DNA of 64,000 nucleotides, from contig OZ005619.1 of the NCBI GenBank assembly GCA_963930655.1, forward strand, positions 1,656,501-1,720,500. The letters run 5' to 3'. This document shows positions 24,501 through 37,339 of the stretch, piece after piece. This DNA is from Myrica gale. Its lineage: Eukaryota; Streptophyta; Magnoliopsida; Fagales; Myricaceae. The notes beneath the pieces were generated by a model. The model did no database searches. It saw only the letters and a program-made list of their open reading frames with translations, and was not told where the DNA came from. How positions within the stretch are numbered: position 1 is the stretch's first letter; each line of letters opens with the position of its first letter. The position numbers and the translations under genes were made by a program.

Positions 24501-27393
24501 GAGTGGCCATCCCATCCCTCTCCCCTTCGGTGGCAAAAGAGACAAAAAGATTCACCAAAATAAGTTGATAACAACTGATAATATTATGGCAGAAGCAATC
24601 CATTATTTGAAATTGGAAGAAATGATTGTGTATACAGACATGGATATTTTTATTGGGTTGGGTTTTTTAGGTGAAAAGCCTACCAAGTAATAATATTCCC
24701 TGAGATTGAAAGTGATAAGGAAGTATAGCCAAACAAAAACTATCTTTCTCATCAAAATTATCTGCTGAACAAATAATGCATAGAGAGGGAAAAAACAAGT
24801 GGAAATGGGACACGAAATAGAAAGGAATAGGGAAAATACAAGTGAATCACTAATAAAGAAAGCAATTCTATTCTACCTAACTTTGAACGCTCTTATTTCT
24901 ATAGCATCTAAAACCAATTATTCAACTCAACTCAACTCAACTAAACCTTCCAAGCCAGTTACTATTTTCTTCTCCAGACAGTTATTATACCCAATTTATC
25001 TTCTCATTTTCTTCATAACGTATAAGAATTTTAGCATATACTCGTCTTCATTGTTCCTTCTGATCTTACTGATGTAATAATGTTATTTGTTTTTGAGTTT
25101 TCAGACATGCATGACTGGTATTATTTGAATAATGATACTTTGGGTTTCATTTTCTTTTCATTGATATCATTTTACTCCACTCTCTCGCTTTCTGTTATCG
25201 TGTACAGAGTGGCAATGCTATGTTCGTTAGCATGCCATAACTATGTTTTTTGCTTGGACTGTGTACTTTTATACCTTTATTTCTCTAATCCAATTATGTT
25301 CCTTTTTCTTCATGACAACAAGATACTACTAAATCAGTAATGTATTCCCAGAATTGTGATGTTTCACCACAGTCCATATGGTTGTGGAAATGGTGGATGG
25401 CTTCTATAGTTAGAAGTTTGGATGTCCCACAAAAACTGATGAGCAGATGTATATTATATAGAAAAATTTAAGCCTCTGTTACTTATCGTTTCTCATCTTA
25501 TTGTTTCTGAGGGTAGGAGTGGGCTCTACCCTAACTTGGTCAAGAAGAATGAAGATTGCATTAGATGCTGCAAAAGGACTTGCTTTTCTTCACGGTGCAG
25601 AAAGACCTGTCATATACCGCGACTTCAAGACATCTAACATCCTGCTGGATGTGGTTAGTCCTCTTACTTTGTTATATTGGATCTTTTGAAAACAATTTGC
25701 ATGACGTTTGAAGGAAGACTAACCTTGTCAGCTTGAGCTTGGTAAAAAATTCAATTTACTTCCACTACCCTGCAAGCCAGAACTTCGATTTGCAAAAAGA
25801 GTAGTAAAGATTAAAGATGAAAGGGTCATGCACCAAACTTATGCCCTTTTTGTCCTGCAAGTTCCCTTTCCTTTTTCTTTTCTGTACAAATAGAAACTAC
25901 TATTTATTCCATCAGACAAAGATAAGAATGCACGTGCTTGTACAAGGAATATTTCTTCCTGAGGAAGTTTGGTTGGTTCAGCTGACTTAGTTACCACATA
26001 AACCTGCAGGATTTTAACGCGAAGCTTTCAGATTTTGGCCTTGCAAAGGATGGGCCAATGGGAGATCAAACCCATGTTTCAACACGAGTGATGGGTACTT
26101 ATGGATATGCTGCTCCTGAGTATGTAATGACTGGTAAGTCCATTGTTTAATAGCTCCGTGTATTGAATTGTTTCTTCATATGGTGAGTTTTTCTTATCCT
26201 ACAATTTTGAAGTTTTCACCTTTGCCAAGAAAGAAGGAAAATACCAACCAAAGAAAAAATAAGGAATGGGTTATACTTCAGTTATGATGATAGAGCATTC
26301 ATCGTTTGTTATTGACGTTGAAGGTATAATACGTTCTCATCACTTTCAAGCAGGAAAATGTTAACTCGTGTTAGTCTACAATGGGTCTAAATGGAGTCTC
26401 CTGTATTTTTATAGCTGGAGTTTGTAATTGACTAGAATATTTAGCATGTGATATCCTCCCTCTAGGGTCAAAATTACTGTTCAGACTAGAAAGGATCTGT
26501 GAGAAGAGAAAAATTTGAAACAGAAGTGGATGGTACTATTTTCTGCTTGTTTTCTCTCCTTCAGCAGAAATATCCTTGCTTCTTCAACTTTATTCAACAG
26601 CGAAACATCAAAATTTTACAAAATGTTTTCCAGTCTCTGGAATTCTATCCCTCTAGAAGATAATGTTGGTACCATAATTGAAGTAAATATTTAGTCATTG
26701 TAAATGACATTCAAATACAGAAGTAGAATGTTACATCGCTCTCTTCTTAGAAATTATCAGCATTACAGATTGGTACTAGAATGTAACTGCTTTAGTCCTT
26801 GAACTTTTTTTTATTGATATTGACCAGGGCATTTAACGTCTAGAAGCGATGTTTATGGATTTGGGGTTGTGCTACTTGAGTTGCTGATTGGAAGAAGAGC
26901 ATTGGACAAGAGCAGGCCCAGCCGAGAGCACAACTTGGTTGAGTGGGCCCGCCCACTCTTGAACCATAATAAGAAGCTCCTTAGGATCTTAGACCCTAGG
27001 CTGGAAGGGCAGTACTCCGATAAAGCAGCAATGAAAGTGGCCCATTTGGCATACCAATGCCTTAGCCAAAACCCAAAAGGGAGGCCTCTTATGAACCAGG
27101 TTGTTGAAATCCTTGAGAATTTTCAGTCGCAGGAAGAAAAACTGGAGGAGGCAATCCTTCAAAGTGGCGGCAGTGGTTTAACACTTTATGAGGTTCCGAA
27201 GGATACCCCTCGCACTCAGTCAGAGATAGGTGAAAGGGAGCCTGAGGGGCAGACAAGCAAAGCAGGAAAAGGAAGGAGCAAAAGTGAGCCTCCCAATGAT
27301 TGTGATCTATATAGCCCTTCACCAGATTTATTGTGCAACGATAATTCAACTTCTTCCAGAGCTGATCCTGCACCAAATATGGATGAAACTTGA
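21550..27393 (+). CDS. PBL17: Receptor-like cytoplasmic kinase, RLCK-VII (PBL17 type)
   Basis: A membrane-anchored Ser/Thr kinase of the PBS1-like family, which relays signals from surface receptors. Six exons (21550-21655, 22182-22483, 23758-23893, 25517-25650, 26010-26133, 26828-27393) join to 455 aa. The MGICFS start is chosen because Gly2 and Cys4 fit N-myristoylation plus palmitoylation; in-frame ATGs lie further upstream. Kinase elements in order: P-loop GEGGFG (94-99), catalytic Lys122 in [14 protein letters not shown] catalytic loop (Asp217), DFG (234-236) and APE (261-263). A Ser/Lys-rich tail follows the kinase domain. The exon 4 acceptor at 25515-25516 gives HLFRRVGSTLTW; an earlier AG at 25510-25511 would run into a stop. 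The PBL17 assignment rests on sequence pattern and on neighbours PFD1 and the TOR1-like gene. Confidence 0.92.
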
Positions 27394-27747
27394 ACTTGTA
27401 TAAGATTTATTACCGGTGAATACATTAGGTTTTTGGAACTAAAAGTTCTTGGCCATTATTAAACTATGAGGATTCTTGCCCTTCTAAAGAAGTGGACAAT
27501 GATTTCGGAGTGTCCCTTTCATTTTTCACTTAGTAGAAGCTACACTTACTTTTGTTTATTTGTTTAAATATTTGTATATTCTTCTTTACAGATGTGCAAC
27601 CATAAGGGCTTACATCCTCCCCTTTCTTTTCTGGGCCATAGGTTTGAATCTCACGAGGAAGTTCTGTAAAAGCTACAGGAAAAGTACTCTCTTTTTTTCT
27701 AAGCAACAGGAAGAACTACTCAGATATATGTAACTGAGGCTTAGGGT

Positions 27748-27943
27748 GCGTTTGTGTACCAAAATTATACTCCCTCTAAAATTTTAACACAATTAAATAT
27801 TATAATATAATCTCTCCCTCCCCATCAAATCATTACTATTTACTACAAAAAAATATAAAAAATTACCTCTATCTTCACTTTTTCAATAAACCCAATACCT
27901 AAAATTTTAACAACACTAAAATTTTACAACACAAACACAACCT
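27748..27943. repeat. AT-rich MITE family A, copy 4
   Basis: It starts near GGGTGCGTTTGTGTACC and ends near ACAACACAAACACAACC, an inverted-repeat pair. The interior has AATATTATAATATAATCTC and CCCATCAAATCATTA, shared with the copies near 53.0 and 55.1 kb. Confidence 0.55.
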
Positions 27944-28025
27944 TAGTTGTGTTCTGCTGTAAATTGCCTTACCTGATTGGGGACACATTATCCACATTAT
28001 TGCCCCTCAAAAACTGGAAGTAGTG

Positions 28026-28058
<33 letters not shown>
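28026..28058 (+). repeat. Poly-A tract, about 33 bp
   Basis: An uninterrupted A run. It could be the tail of an old retrosequence inserted in + orientation, but no flanking duplication was found. Confidence 0.8.
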
Positions 28059-28060
<2 letters not shown>

Positions 28061-28199
28061 TTAGCCAGAGTACCCTACTTTTCTGTGGATGAAGCACACA
28101 GTTTGGTCCAGACTACCCGATACAAAATTACTAAATACAGGACAAATTTTAGTATCTATAATCAAAGCAATGTGAGACTGCTAGCATTAGGGGTGCTAG

Positions 28200-28590
28200 A
28201 ACAGTAGATTGACAAATTCAATTCGTGGAAATTTGAAGTCAGTATTTAAGTGATCGTTCAATCTTTAAAATTTTGATAGAATTGTGAGCATTTATGTAGA
28301 TTAGAGTTTTATAGATTTTTACTTAAAAGTTAGTGAAAAGTCTTATAGATATTTAATTTTTATTAAAATTTGTAAAAAATTGTTTAATAAAAAAGTATAG
28401 AGAGAATATTTATTATAATTTTTTTTGAAAAGTTATTAAATTTTGTGTGAAAAATTATTAGAGATTGTAAAACATATTAATGTTTGTGTATGAATTTTTA
28501 AGATTTTGAATGTTCGTTTTATACATTTATTAAATCCTACTATATTCTAGAATATTTTTACAAACCAACATGCACTAACTCACAGTAAAT
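28200..28590 (+). repeat. AT-rich repeat family C, copy 1
   Basis: An AT-rich block with GATTTTGAATGTTCGTTTTATA near its right end. The same sequence occurs inverted near 37.4 kb (TATAAAACGAATATTCAAAATT). Short internal blocks such as TTGATAGAATTGTG are also shared in inverted form. Confidence 0.5.
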
Positions 28591-28733
28591 TGGATGAAAT
28601 TAACGTATATTCATTACATTGGATCAAATACTCTGCCGTATGGGTAAGGAATATTCTGGGGATGCCCTGGCTTAAAATGACCAATTATAGTGCTCTATTC
28701 TACTTAAGTCAGGATAAAAGGATCGGAATTATT

Positions 28734-28960
28734 GGTCAAAACATTAAACAACTAACCAAATAAGCAGAGAATCTCAGCAAAGATTCACAGATACAGCTCA
28801 TAGATTGACTTGGCAAACCCAAAACATGTACTATGAAATCAAATGATTTCATCGTTGGTCAAAACAACTAACCATCACAGAATCTCATCAGAGTTTCACA
28901 GATACGTCTCACAGATTGACTTGGTAAACCCAAAACAGGTACCATGAAATCAAATGATTT
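28734..28960. repeat. Direct tandem duplication of about 110 bp
   Basis: Copy A (about 28734-28849) and copy B (about 28857-28960) share GGTCAAAACA, CAGAGAATCTCA-like, TTCACAGATAC, AGATTGACTTGG and TGAAATCAAATGATTT in the same order. It lies downstream of the TOR1-like stop codon, probably in the 3'UTR. Confidence 0.8.
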
Positions 28961-29185
28961 GGTTCGTCAGCAAGATGATGGCACTGCAAACTATACCACA
29001 AACACCAGTTTGTGTCTTGCTCTCCAGAATAGTTATGTGAACCAAGGTTGGGATGACCATACTACATACTCATTAGCTGCAATTAATTCTACACATTCTC
29101 TACTATCGCAGCACATACGTACAAGCTTTCACATGGAATCTTCATATCCTCCGACATCCTCACCACGACTTTGGTTTTATGACAA

Positions 29186-32100
29186 TCAGGAGCATTTCCC
29201 TACAGAAACGAAACTCATCACTAGTTACATTTTCTTTTGATTTTGTGTCGCGCTTGAAGTGTGCAACACCAAGAGTATAGAAAGATTAGTTCTCACTAAA
29301 AGGGGAACATGCATCTTATGGCTGAATGTATATGCTGATTCAAAACTTGTATGACGGACATCCAAAGTCCATGGTAAGATCCGTATCAATGTGCACTGTC
29401 ATGATCCAAAACCTTGATCTTGCTTCCATATGTATATATGTTGACACATAATCAAACACCAACATGAGCCGGAAAAATGAATAAAGGAGACTTTTGGAGC
29501 AAAAGAACGGTATTTACAAAATAAGAACTAATAATGCCCCTGCTATCGTAAGTGGAATCAAATTTCAGAAATATCCATTAGAACACAAGCGTCACATGGT
29601 CTACTTGCAGCCAAAAAGCAAAATGTTGCAACAAAGGGTCAGTGCTGCGATCAGTAGAGATTAATGGCTTCAAAACTATCACTCATTCTATCACTCTGTC
29701 ACTGCTGTTTGATTTTCGTACTAGATTTGACCAGAGAAGAACATCTAAAGTCTAATAAAAGATAGAAAAACAGCACCTATTGTTCTTTTTCACTTCTAGA
29801 ACAGCTATAAACATTCCGAACACTTAAATCTTCTCCATACATGAAGACCAACACACCAAAAGGAGGCAGGCAGAAACAATTTTAAATAGGGAAATTTGCT
29901 TTTTAGTCCTTAGGTTTTGGGCCCTTTTTAATTCTAGTCCTTAACTTTTAACCTTCAAAATTTTAGTCCTTGAACTTTCATCTTTGTAAAATTTAGTCCT
30001 TCCGTCAGTTTGCCGTCAATTTTTATACCGGTCGACCGCCAATTTTGAAGCGGTCGACCGCTTCAAAATTGGCGGTCGACCGGTATAAAAATTGACGGCA
30101 AACTGACGGAAGGACTAAATTTTACAAAGATGAAAGTTCAAGGATTAAAATTTTGACCCTCTAAAATTCATGACTAAAAATGAAAAGGGGTTAAAACCTA
30201 AGGACTAAAAAGCAAATTTCTCATTTAAATATACAAAACCAATTTCTAAATCGTGATATGGAAGAAATCAAAGTTGCCAAAAAAGAAAAAACGAATCAAA
30301 ACAGTCTTGCTACTGCACAAAAGGAGGCATTTTGTCTGAGCCCATGCATAAGCATTCAACCATGGATTCATATAGTACCAATTATACCTATTGCTCAGCC
30401 ATTCTCTCTCACAGAGTGAGAAAAAAGAGAATCAGTTTTTCAGGGTATGTCCATATGCCTTTGTACATCTCGTTTCTATGCAACAAAAAATATGTGAAAA
30501 AGGTACATTCTACGTAAAATGTGCAGGTATAAACAGTCAAGAAGAGTAACTTACCCCATGCGTGGTACAATTTCATTGCTATTTCAGTAACAATTCTTCT
30601 CTCCACAGTACTAGAGAATTCCCTTTTCACAGCCTCCTGAATCGCAGACAAGAATTCTCGCCTTGCTTTCACAGAAGGAACAAGGTAATTTGGTCCGTGA
30701 GTAATGCTCAAATCCACAACCTAAAATGAGGGAGAACAAAAGCACGACTTTGCTCAGGAACTCAGTACATTGCTACAATTCTAGGAGTGATAAATGGTTA
30801 AGAAAAGGACAATAATCTGATGCCATTAGTTTATTTTTGACAATCTGCTATTTCAAAAACTAAAAAAGACGCGCAAAACAGCGAACTGACAACCTCATAA
30901 TGGGGGGTTCAGTTGTGTTGTCTCTTGATGCTTGTAGGTTCATTTATGACATCAGAACTCAGTTGACCTTTAGTGCTGTTGTTTCATGATGCTTTGGAGT
31001 TGACAAGAAACGAGAATGGCTTGGTTAAAATGTACAACCATTTTACTTTAATGAACCGTAATGAAAGACCACAATCATCATTTCACCAACCAGGAAAAGA
31101 ACTATCGAAACTGGGAAAGCAAACTATCAATAGCATATTTTTTAGGTCCATGGGTCCAATTAGAATAGGTGGGGAGATTATTTGACACTTACATCTTCGA
31201 GGCTTTCCTATTCAAGACATACACTGCCAATTTCTTTGAAGCTACTACCATTAAAAGAAAAGACTTGATTGTTTTGGTTACCTATTGGGGTTTTCAAACC
31301 AAATGACAAACTTCAAGCGAAACACATTCAAGCAAGCAAAATTTATCTCTTATTAAATATCTCAGAGAGATTCATGCATGGCATGCATAGGAATCCAGCA
31401 CAATCATTATTAGATTTGTACATGTTTGAAAGAACTTGCCTGCTGCAACCAAGGTGTAATGGAGTTCAGAAATCTCTGTTCTAGGAGGTATGATGCCAAA
31501 GTACTGAGGACATTGCTGACAGTCTTGGCTGACAGATTTTCCAGAACAGGACCAGTTCTATCAAGCAGCTCAACAATAACGAGTTCATCATGTGAACAGA
31601 GTGCTTCCAAATATGCAGATTCTAGGTCCCCGTCACATAAAAAACCTTTCACACGTTTCCAAAGGCTATTCTGACTTTCTAAACCATTTTGTCTGACAGT
31701 AGGCCTAGAATCTGGGGCAAAAATAGCATCAGACATTTTTATTTGCCCACAACCAATGTTTTGTATCCCCTGCCCAGCACATTTTTGCATTTCTTTCCCC
31801 GTAGGATTCCCAGTAGTCTTTACCTTCCTATTTGTCTGCATATCTGCACCTTGGTTAGCAGCATTGCTTGACCTGCACCTACCAACTGCGCTTACCTCCC
31901 GAATATCAGAACTCTTCCCAGGAAACAAAGAAGGCTGTCTATTACGAATATCAACATATGGCCGCGGGGTGAAGGTAGAAAGTCGAGGAGAATGCACGCT
32001 TTGGCTCTGCTTCGCAAGTTTGGAGCATGCTAAGTCAGAATATTGCCCCCCATGTACAAGATCCTGAGCAAGTCTGCCTACTACATGTTCTAAACCTACC

Positions 32101-35100
32101 ACCCTTGACTGAATCGAAGTCAAGCTCTCCATTATGCTGGTTGTAAACACCTACAGATGAGTTGGATATATAAGACATGGTATACAGCTGCAGCTGCTCA
32201 TGGCTAAGCATTATCATGATGGAATGGCGAGTACGATAAGAAAAAAAAACATCAGACATAGGATATGGTAGTTTTGTGAATGGGAAAAAACAACTAACAA
32301 ACAGGGATCAGAAATCCCAACCATGCCTTGTCAACTAATATGGCATGTTCACATTTAACAAAAAAAAATTGGCAACACTTGAATTGGATGCTTTCAGGAG
32401 TTTATGAAAAACTAAAAAGTCTTTTGTAAGGCCATTATGAACAAAAGTGCTCCAAGCAGATAATCTTTAATTCATATATCAAGTAGCAGATTTGAACCAA
32501 CAACAAAGCTCAAAATTTATATGAATATCCAAGAACCCTACGCTGGTTACCTGTAAGAGATCCAAGAGGTTTGATTGTTTGTTTTCAATCTCCAAAAGTT
32601 GTTTTCGTATGCAACCCACGTCATTTGAGATTTCTAAGCAACATCCATGGGTAGTTTGGAAACAAGCATCCGTTACAGTAGAATCAAGACTTCTACGATC
32701 CTGCATCTTTGATGAGTACATCTGTTCATCACTAATTTCTTCGGCTGCAAACCGCTGAGTTCTTCGAATTGGCATAAGTAAGTCATCTTCCTCAAGACAT
32801 TCATGAGGAACTGTCACAAACTTGGTCTCGAAGTTATCAGAAGCAATATTACACACAGAAGAACACTCTTGTTTGTCATCCATTGGTACATATTCATGTC
32901 CAGTATTTTGCGGGCTTGTAACATCCGTACTCGTTCTTTCTAACGTCTTGGTAACACAACTACCCTCAGATTCTTCATTATGAAACTCTGCCAAAGAACC
33001 ATTATGGCTTTTTGGAACTGCAATTTCGATATGCCAATCTTCTGCTTTAGAATGTTTAGTTTCCACATAATTTTGACATGTTTTCCTGATAGACAAAGGA
33101 ATCATGCCTTTTTTAGAGCCTCTACCAGTACTCTTGAAGGAAACATCCTTCCAGCAAGATTCACTGGTACTGGTGAGATCACTGTAGTCACCTCCACAGA
33201 AATTTTCTGTAAAAACATGGTAAGAAGATATGAAGGTTAACTGAAGCATGGAAGGAGAGAAAAGTAAGCGCATGCACACATAATAATTCCAAGAACTTGC
33301 CCTTAGATATAATTTGCTTTGTTGAGCAAAGAAACAATGAATGTGATGATGAAGTCCAATAACAGTATACAATGAAAGTTCTCAGTTCATTATACAGATC
33401 AATTAGGAAATATGCAAACAAAATTTCTGTTATAAAGGAAAAGACCACTCAGATAATTAAAAGTTTAACCAGGGGCACATTATCCAGAGTTATCATAGCA
33501 ACTTCCATTGTTATATAGCCCAAGAAAGTTCTTACAAGTTTCCAAAAAAAAATTTTTTTTTTTGACGAGGAAATCCCCAAAGCGGACCCTTTTGGCCCAA
33601 CCCTGAAGTACAAGTTTCCAAAATATAAAGAGGAATACAACACTATTAACCAATGGAGGTCAATGATAAAAAGATGGAGATTCTCAAACATGGCCATAAG
33701 CGCATTAGGACTGTTTTCCATTTTAGCATTCCCTTATAGATACACCATTTTTATCTTATCCAGCATAACATGTGCAAGTAGACAAACCATAGTAAAATGG
33801 ACAATGTCTTGGATGTGAAATTAGACACCCATCTTTTGATACACCACAAGAAAATAAAGTGCACCAAATAAATGTCATGTAGAAGGTGTACATTAACTGC
33901 AAGAATAGATATGCTACTAGGGAGCCCCAGAACAAGCTTATCAAACCACACACAACGTGGTAGTTTTGTACAGTCAAACCACCAGTGAAGTATGCTCCAC
34001 CACAGCATACGTTTCAAAAGAGTACTGCATTGGCATGGGCTGCTATGCTTGGAATTATCACAAACTTGTTAATGAAAATAAACATAGTCTCAAAGGATAC
34101 CGGGTTTCAGGAAGCACCACCTTCAAGTGCTGAGATTCAAGCCATCTCATTCATCAAAAGACAAATCAGACAAGTTAAACCTCGCATTTATCTGTGCTTG
34201 CATTCAATTTCCCAAATGTCTGAATCCATACTATGTCTGCAGGAACATCTTTTAGCTCAAGCATCACATGTGGATTTAATTTTAACTCTAAACTTGCATT
34301 TTACCATGTACTACCCTAAATCATCTAAACTTAGTCTTCCACACTCCATATGTGATCACAAACTACTACAACTTATTTCACAGCACGTAGCACTCAACAT
34401 GCAACAAACACATACAAACGCAGAAAAGCTACAGCCAAAACAATGCAACAAACCAATACACATACTCAACATTAAAAGTAAACACCAAACTCAGAACTCA
34501 TATTAACAGATAAGTGATAAATCAACATGCATCGGCCACTAAACCTTTCATGGAAGATCCAGTCTCTGAAGGTTCAGGAGTATCTGTCCCTGGAAGACTT
34601 CTCCAGGATTGTAGGGCCTGAAGTACTGCCTCCCTAACTGGCTTAACCTATATAAAACACAGGAAGTATCTAAAGGATCCAGTTTAACCAGTTGCAAGAA
34701 AGGAAACTTCTGAGAACATAGACCTTTAATTACCACTAACCTTATCAAAGCGACAAGATTCGAGAGAGCGGATAGAGGAAGTCCTAAATGATCCCAAGAA
34801 GGATCCACCAGTTGAAGCGACGTCACCTAATGCCACTGAAGCAGCTTTACGTGTTGTCCAGTCACTGTTTTTGAGAGCTTCTTGGATGCCAGCCATTGCA
34901 CCAGATAGAATATTTTGTGTGGGAGCACCCCCGACCTGTGCTGACGATTGCAAAGCTTTACGTTTTTTTTGACTAATTTAATGTAAAAAAGATATAACAA
35001 TAAAATTAAGTTGAAAGTGAAAGCATTCAATTGAAAATAATGAGAACAACATAAAGCATCTACTCAAAAGTTTATTGCACAATTTATGGCCAAGGCAGAG

Positions 35101-35855
35101 TTATAGAAACAAAAATTGAATTTATTGTCCACCGCCATCATACATAAAGAAAAATCAATGACATCTTGGGCAATTAAAGTTATTGTGCTACAGTCTCACC
35201 AGACCTGAATAATACTTCTGTTCAACTCAATGACTGCCGGTTTTGCCATAAAATGTGGATTTTTGAGCAACTTTGTGGTCCGAGTCAACATCTTCTGCAA
35301 AGTTGAGATGGGAGGATCATGAGTGTTGTCGATGATCCTTGCCAAGCACAATGCCGAACCTGACTGCACCTGCTTGTTTTGTTCACCCAAAGCTTCAAAA
35401 AGCGGCTTCACCAGCACAACAAAGACGCCATCAGTCCCACCCCGACAATTACTCAATTTCGAAGCCAATATACCTACTGTTTCGACACATGCATCCCTCA
35501 CAACTGAGTCTGGGTCTTTGAGCCGCTTAACAATGCTAGCCACCATTTTACCAAGATGTGGCCCAACAAGACCCTCATGAAATCTGGCTAATGTGCCCAT
35601 CAGTCTAATACATTCCTTTCTCACGGCACACTTCTGTTCTGAATCAGTATCCGCTATACACAACAGAAATGGGGCAATCCTATCAGGGGTTAAACATTCA
35701 GCAGTTTTCTCGAGCTCATCAACTCCTATCTGGTAGGTATCTCTATCTGCAAGCTTGTTCAGCGCAATAACCACTTTTTGTTTTAGCTCGAAAACCACCT
35801 GCTGTGGATTCAGCCTGGTGGGTCCCCGCGCTTTCATATGCACATGTGCCTTCAT
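29186..35855 (-). CDS. TORTIFOLIA1-like HEAT/ARM-repeat microtubule-associated protein
   Basis: A member of the plant TOR1/SPIRAL2 family, which binds cortical microtubules and shapes directional cell growth. Minus-strand exons: 35855-35205, 34935-34741, 34647-34545, 33206-32551, 32150-31440, 30720-30555 and 29199-29186 (14 coding nt, ending GKCS stop). They join to 831 aa. An in-frame TGA lies five codons before the start. Residues 1 to about 300 are HEAT-type helices (ELKQKVVIALNKLADRDTYQ, VRKECIRLMGTLARFHEGL, WTTRKAASVALGDVA). A low-complexity middle holds EDWHIEIAVPKS and a short coiled coil (IRKQLLEIENKQSNLLDLLQ). The C-terminal part has the conserved THGPNYLVPS motif. Exon 5 ends at a GC donor (CAG|GCAAGT). 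Introns host a truncated SINE and a long palindromic MITE. From memory it resembles Arabidopsis At2g07170. Confidence 0.92.
29889..30222. mobile_element. Mutator-type MITE forming a near-perfect 334 bp palindrome
   Basis: The ends GGGAAATTTGC and GCAAATTTCTC are inverted and flanked by TTTAAATA on both sides (29881-29888 and 30224-30231; 9 bp with one mismatch). The dyad centre is at 30055/30056 inside GCGGTCGACCGC. The inner arms of roughly 100 bp look perfect. It lies in the last intron of the TOR1-like gene, so it is transcribed with it. Confidence 0.88.
33548..33609 (-). mobile_element. 5'-truncated SINE-like retroposon
   Basis: A 62 bp insert flanked by a perfect 14 bp direct repeat ACAAGTTTCCAAAA (33534-33547 and 33610-33623). 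On the minus strand it ends in GGGGATTTCCTCGTC followed by poly-A. Both features fit target-primed retroposition. It lies in intron 3 of the TOR1-like gene. Confidence 0.7.
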
Positions 35856-37137
35856 CTTGAATGTAAATCAAGGCCAAAGTTCGAAAGATGATTCAATTGT
35901 GCCTTTCAAACTTCACATTTTTTAGATGTTAAACTCAGTGAAAGCTCGACTTTGACGATCAATACTTGACACTTGTAACACTACGGATAACATGGCAGAC
36001 ATTTCGTTCTTCAAACATTTCAAAACCCTACAACATCCCCCAAAAAAAAGGTCAGTTGAGAAAAGAACTGAAACAATTAAAGACCAATCTAAAGAAAGTT
36101 AATGGAGACGAAATAGCTTATTTTGGAGCTTCAGGAAGTTAGCAAACCATAAAGGACGTATAGTAATTTTCCAACTCTTGTTCTGCTTTTAGTTTTCTTT
36201 TCTTTCCGTTTCTTTTCTTAAGAAGCAAAGAGAAAGCTGAAGAAAATATGAACAGAAGGGAATTACATTCGTTGGAACAAATCATAGCTTATCAATGAAC
36301 AAATAGAATGACATACACTGAAGCAACCGAAGCTCAGAGTGTGTGAGAGAGAGAGCGAGAGAGGGTAAAGAGTACGGAATTAGTGAAGTGAATTAGGATT
36401 GCATTTTGCTTCTGAGACAGATGAAAGTCTAAGCGGTGTTTTTGAGACGAAATTCAAACATAAATTAGTAAATTAATAAAAGGGAACGAATCTCTGGACC
36501 TCCTCTTCGAGAATCCCAGTGAGACAGAGCTCGACACAATCTTTACGCTTTAAAACTTACACTGAGCCACTGAGGCAGAGCGTGCTTGAGAGAGGGACGG
36601 GAGAGAGAGAGTGAAGGTTTTTGTTTTCTCATCGGGAGTTGGGGGTTGCTTCAACTTTCGCGCTCTCTCCTGGATTTCGAATTTTGGGGAGCGTGTGCTC
36701 GTGTGGGGCCACTCTTAGGCGCGTAGGATCTTCGCCACGTTTATTCAGTCGTGTTGTCAACCGACGATTTAGATGCTGTGTTACGGTTACGGCCCTGACA
36801 CGCTGTCAAAACCATAAATAAACTTTGAAGCTACAAATTACAGTGATGCTGTAGCATTTTGCCACTCCAAAATTGTATTTAATAAAATAATTTAAAATAA
36901 TATATTTTTTCATTATCAAATCATATATTTCTATTATAATAAATTTAAAAAACAAATCATTTCTTGTCACTGTTTTTTACCGATTTATATACTTCAAATT
37001 TTAACCTCCTGTAATTTTACCACAATCAGTACTATACGTTTACCTTTTTGGGATCCCAAGGAGAAATTTCACCCGAGTAAAATTTACAGGTCGGTAAACC
37101 TCGTACCCTACAACTTTCATGTCATACAGGTTAAATA

Positions 37138-37312
37138 GAGCATGTGTGTTCGTTTAAACAAATTTTTCACGATTTTTTTAAATTTTTATAATATAAAAAA
37201 TTTCACAACTAAATATTATTTTTAACACTACATAAAAATAATTAAAACACGCATACCAATAAAATTAACATCACTTAAAAATTCTCAAAAAACTTAGTAA
37301 CCGAACACCCTC
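37138..37312 (+). mobile_element. Tourist-like MITE, copy 2
   Basis: It shares with copy 1 the block ACACGCATACCAATAAAATT and the CCGAACACCC right end. The left end is degenerate (GAGCATGTGTGTTCG). TTA follows the right end. Confidence 0.6.
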
Positions 37313-37339
37313 TTACTTTATTCATTAGAATAATTGACT

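Larger units (their letters stand above)
27394..29185. other. Convergent spacer between the PBL17-type and TOR1-like genes
   Basis: It holds both 3'UTRs, a family A MITE, a 33 bp poly-A run, a family C repeat and a tandem duplication, each listed separately. No further gene is seen. Confidence 0.55.

Noticed and set aside
25512..25516. Earlier acceptor for PBL17 exon 4 (AG at 25510-25511)
   Set aside because: It gives an in-frame stop with the exon 3 donor; the AG at 25515-25516 restores the conserved HLFRRVGSTLTW.
28944..29240. 98-codon plus-strand frame
   Set aside because: It overlaps the last coding exon and 3'UTR of the minus-strand TOR1-like gene and part of the tandem duplication.
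31756..32067. 103-codon plus-strand frame
   Set aside because: Antisense shadow of TOR1-like exon 5.
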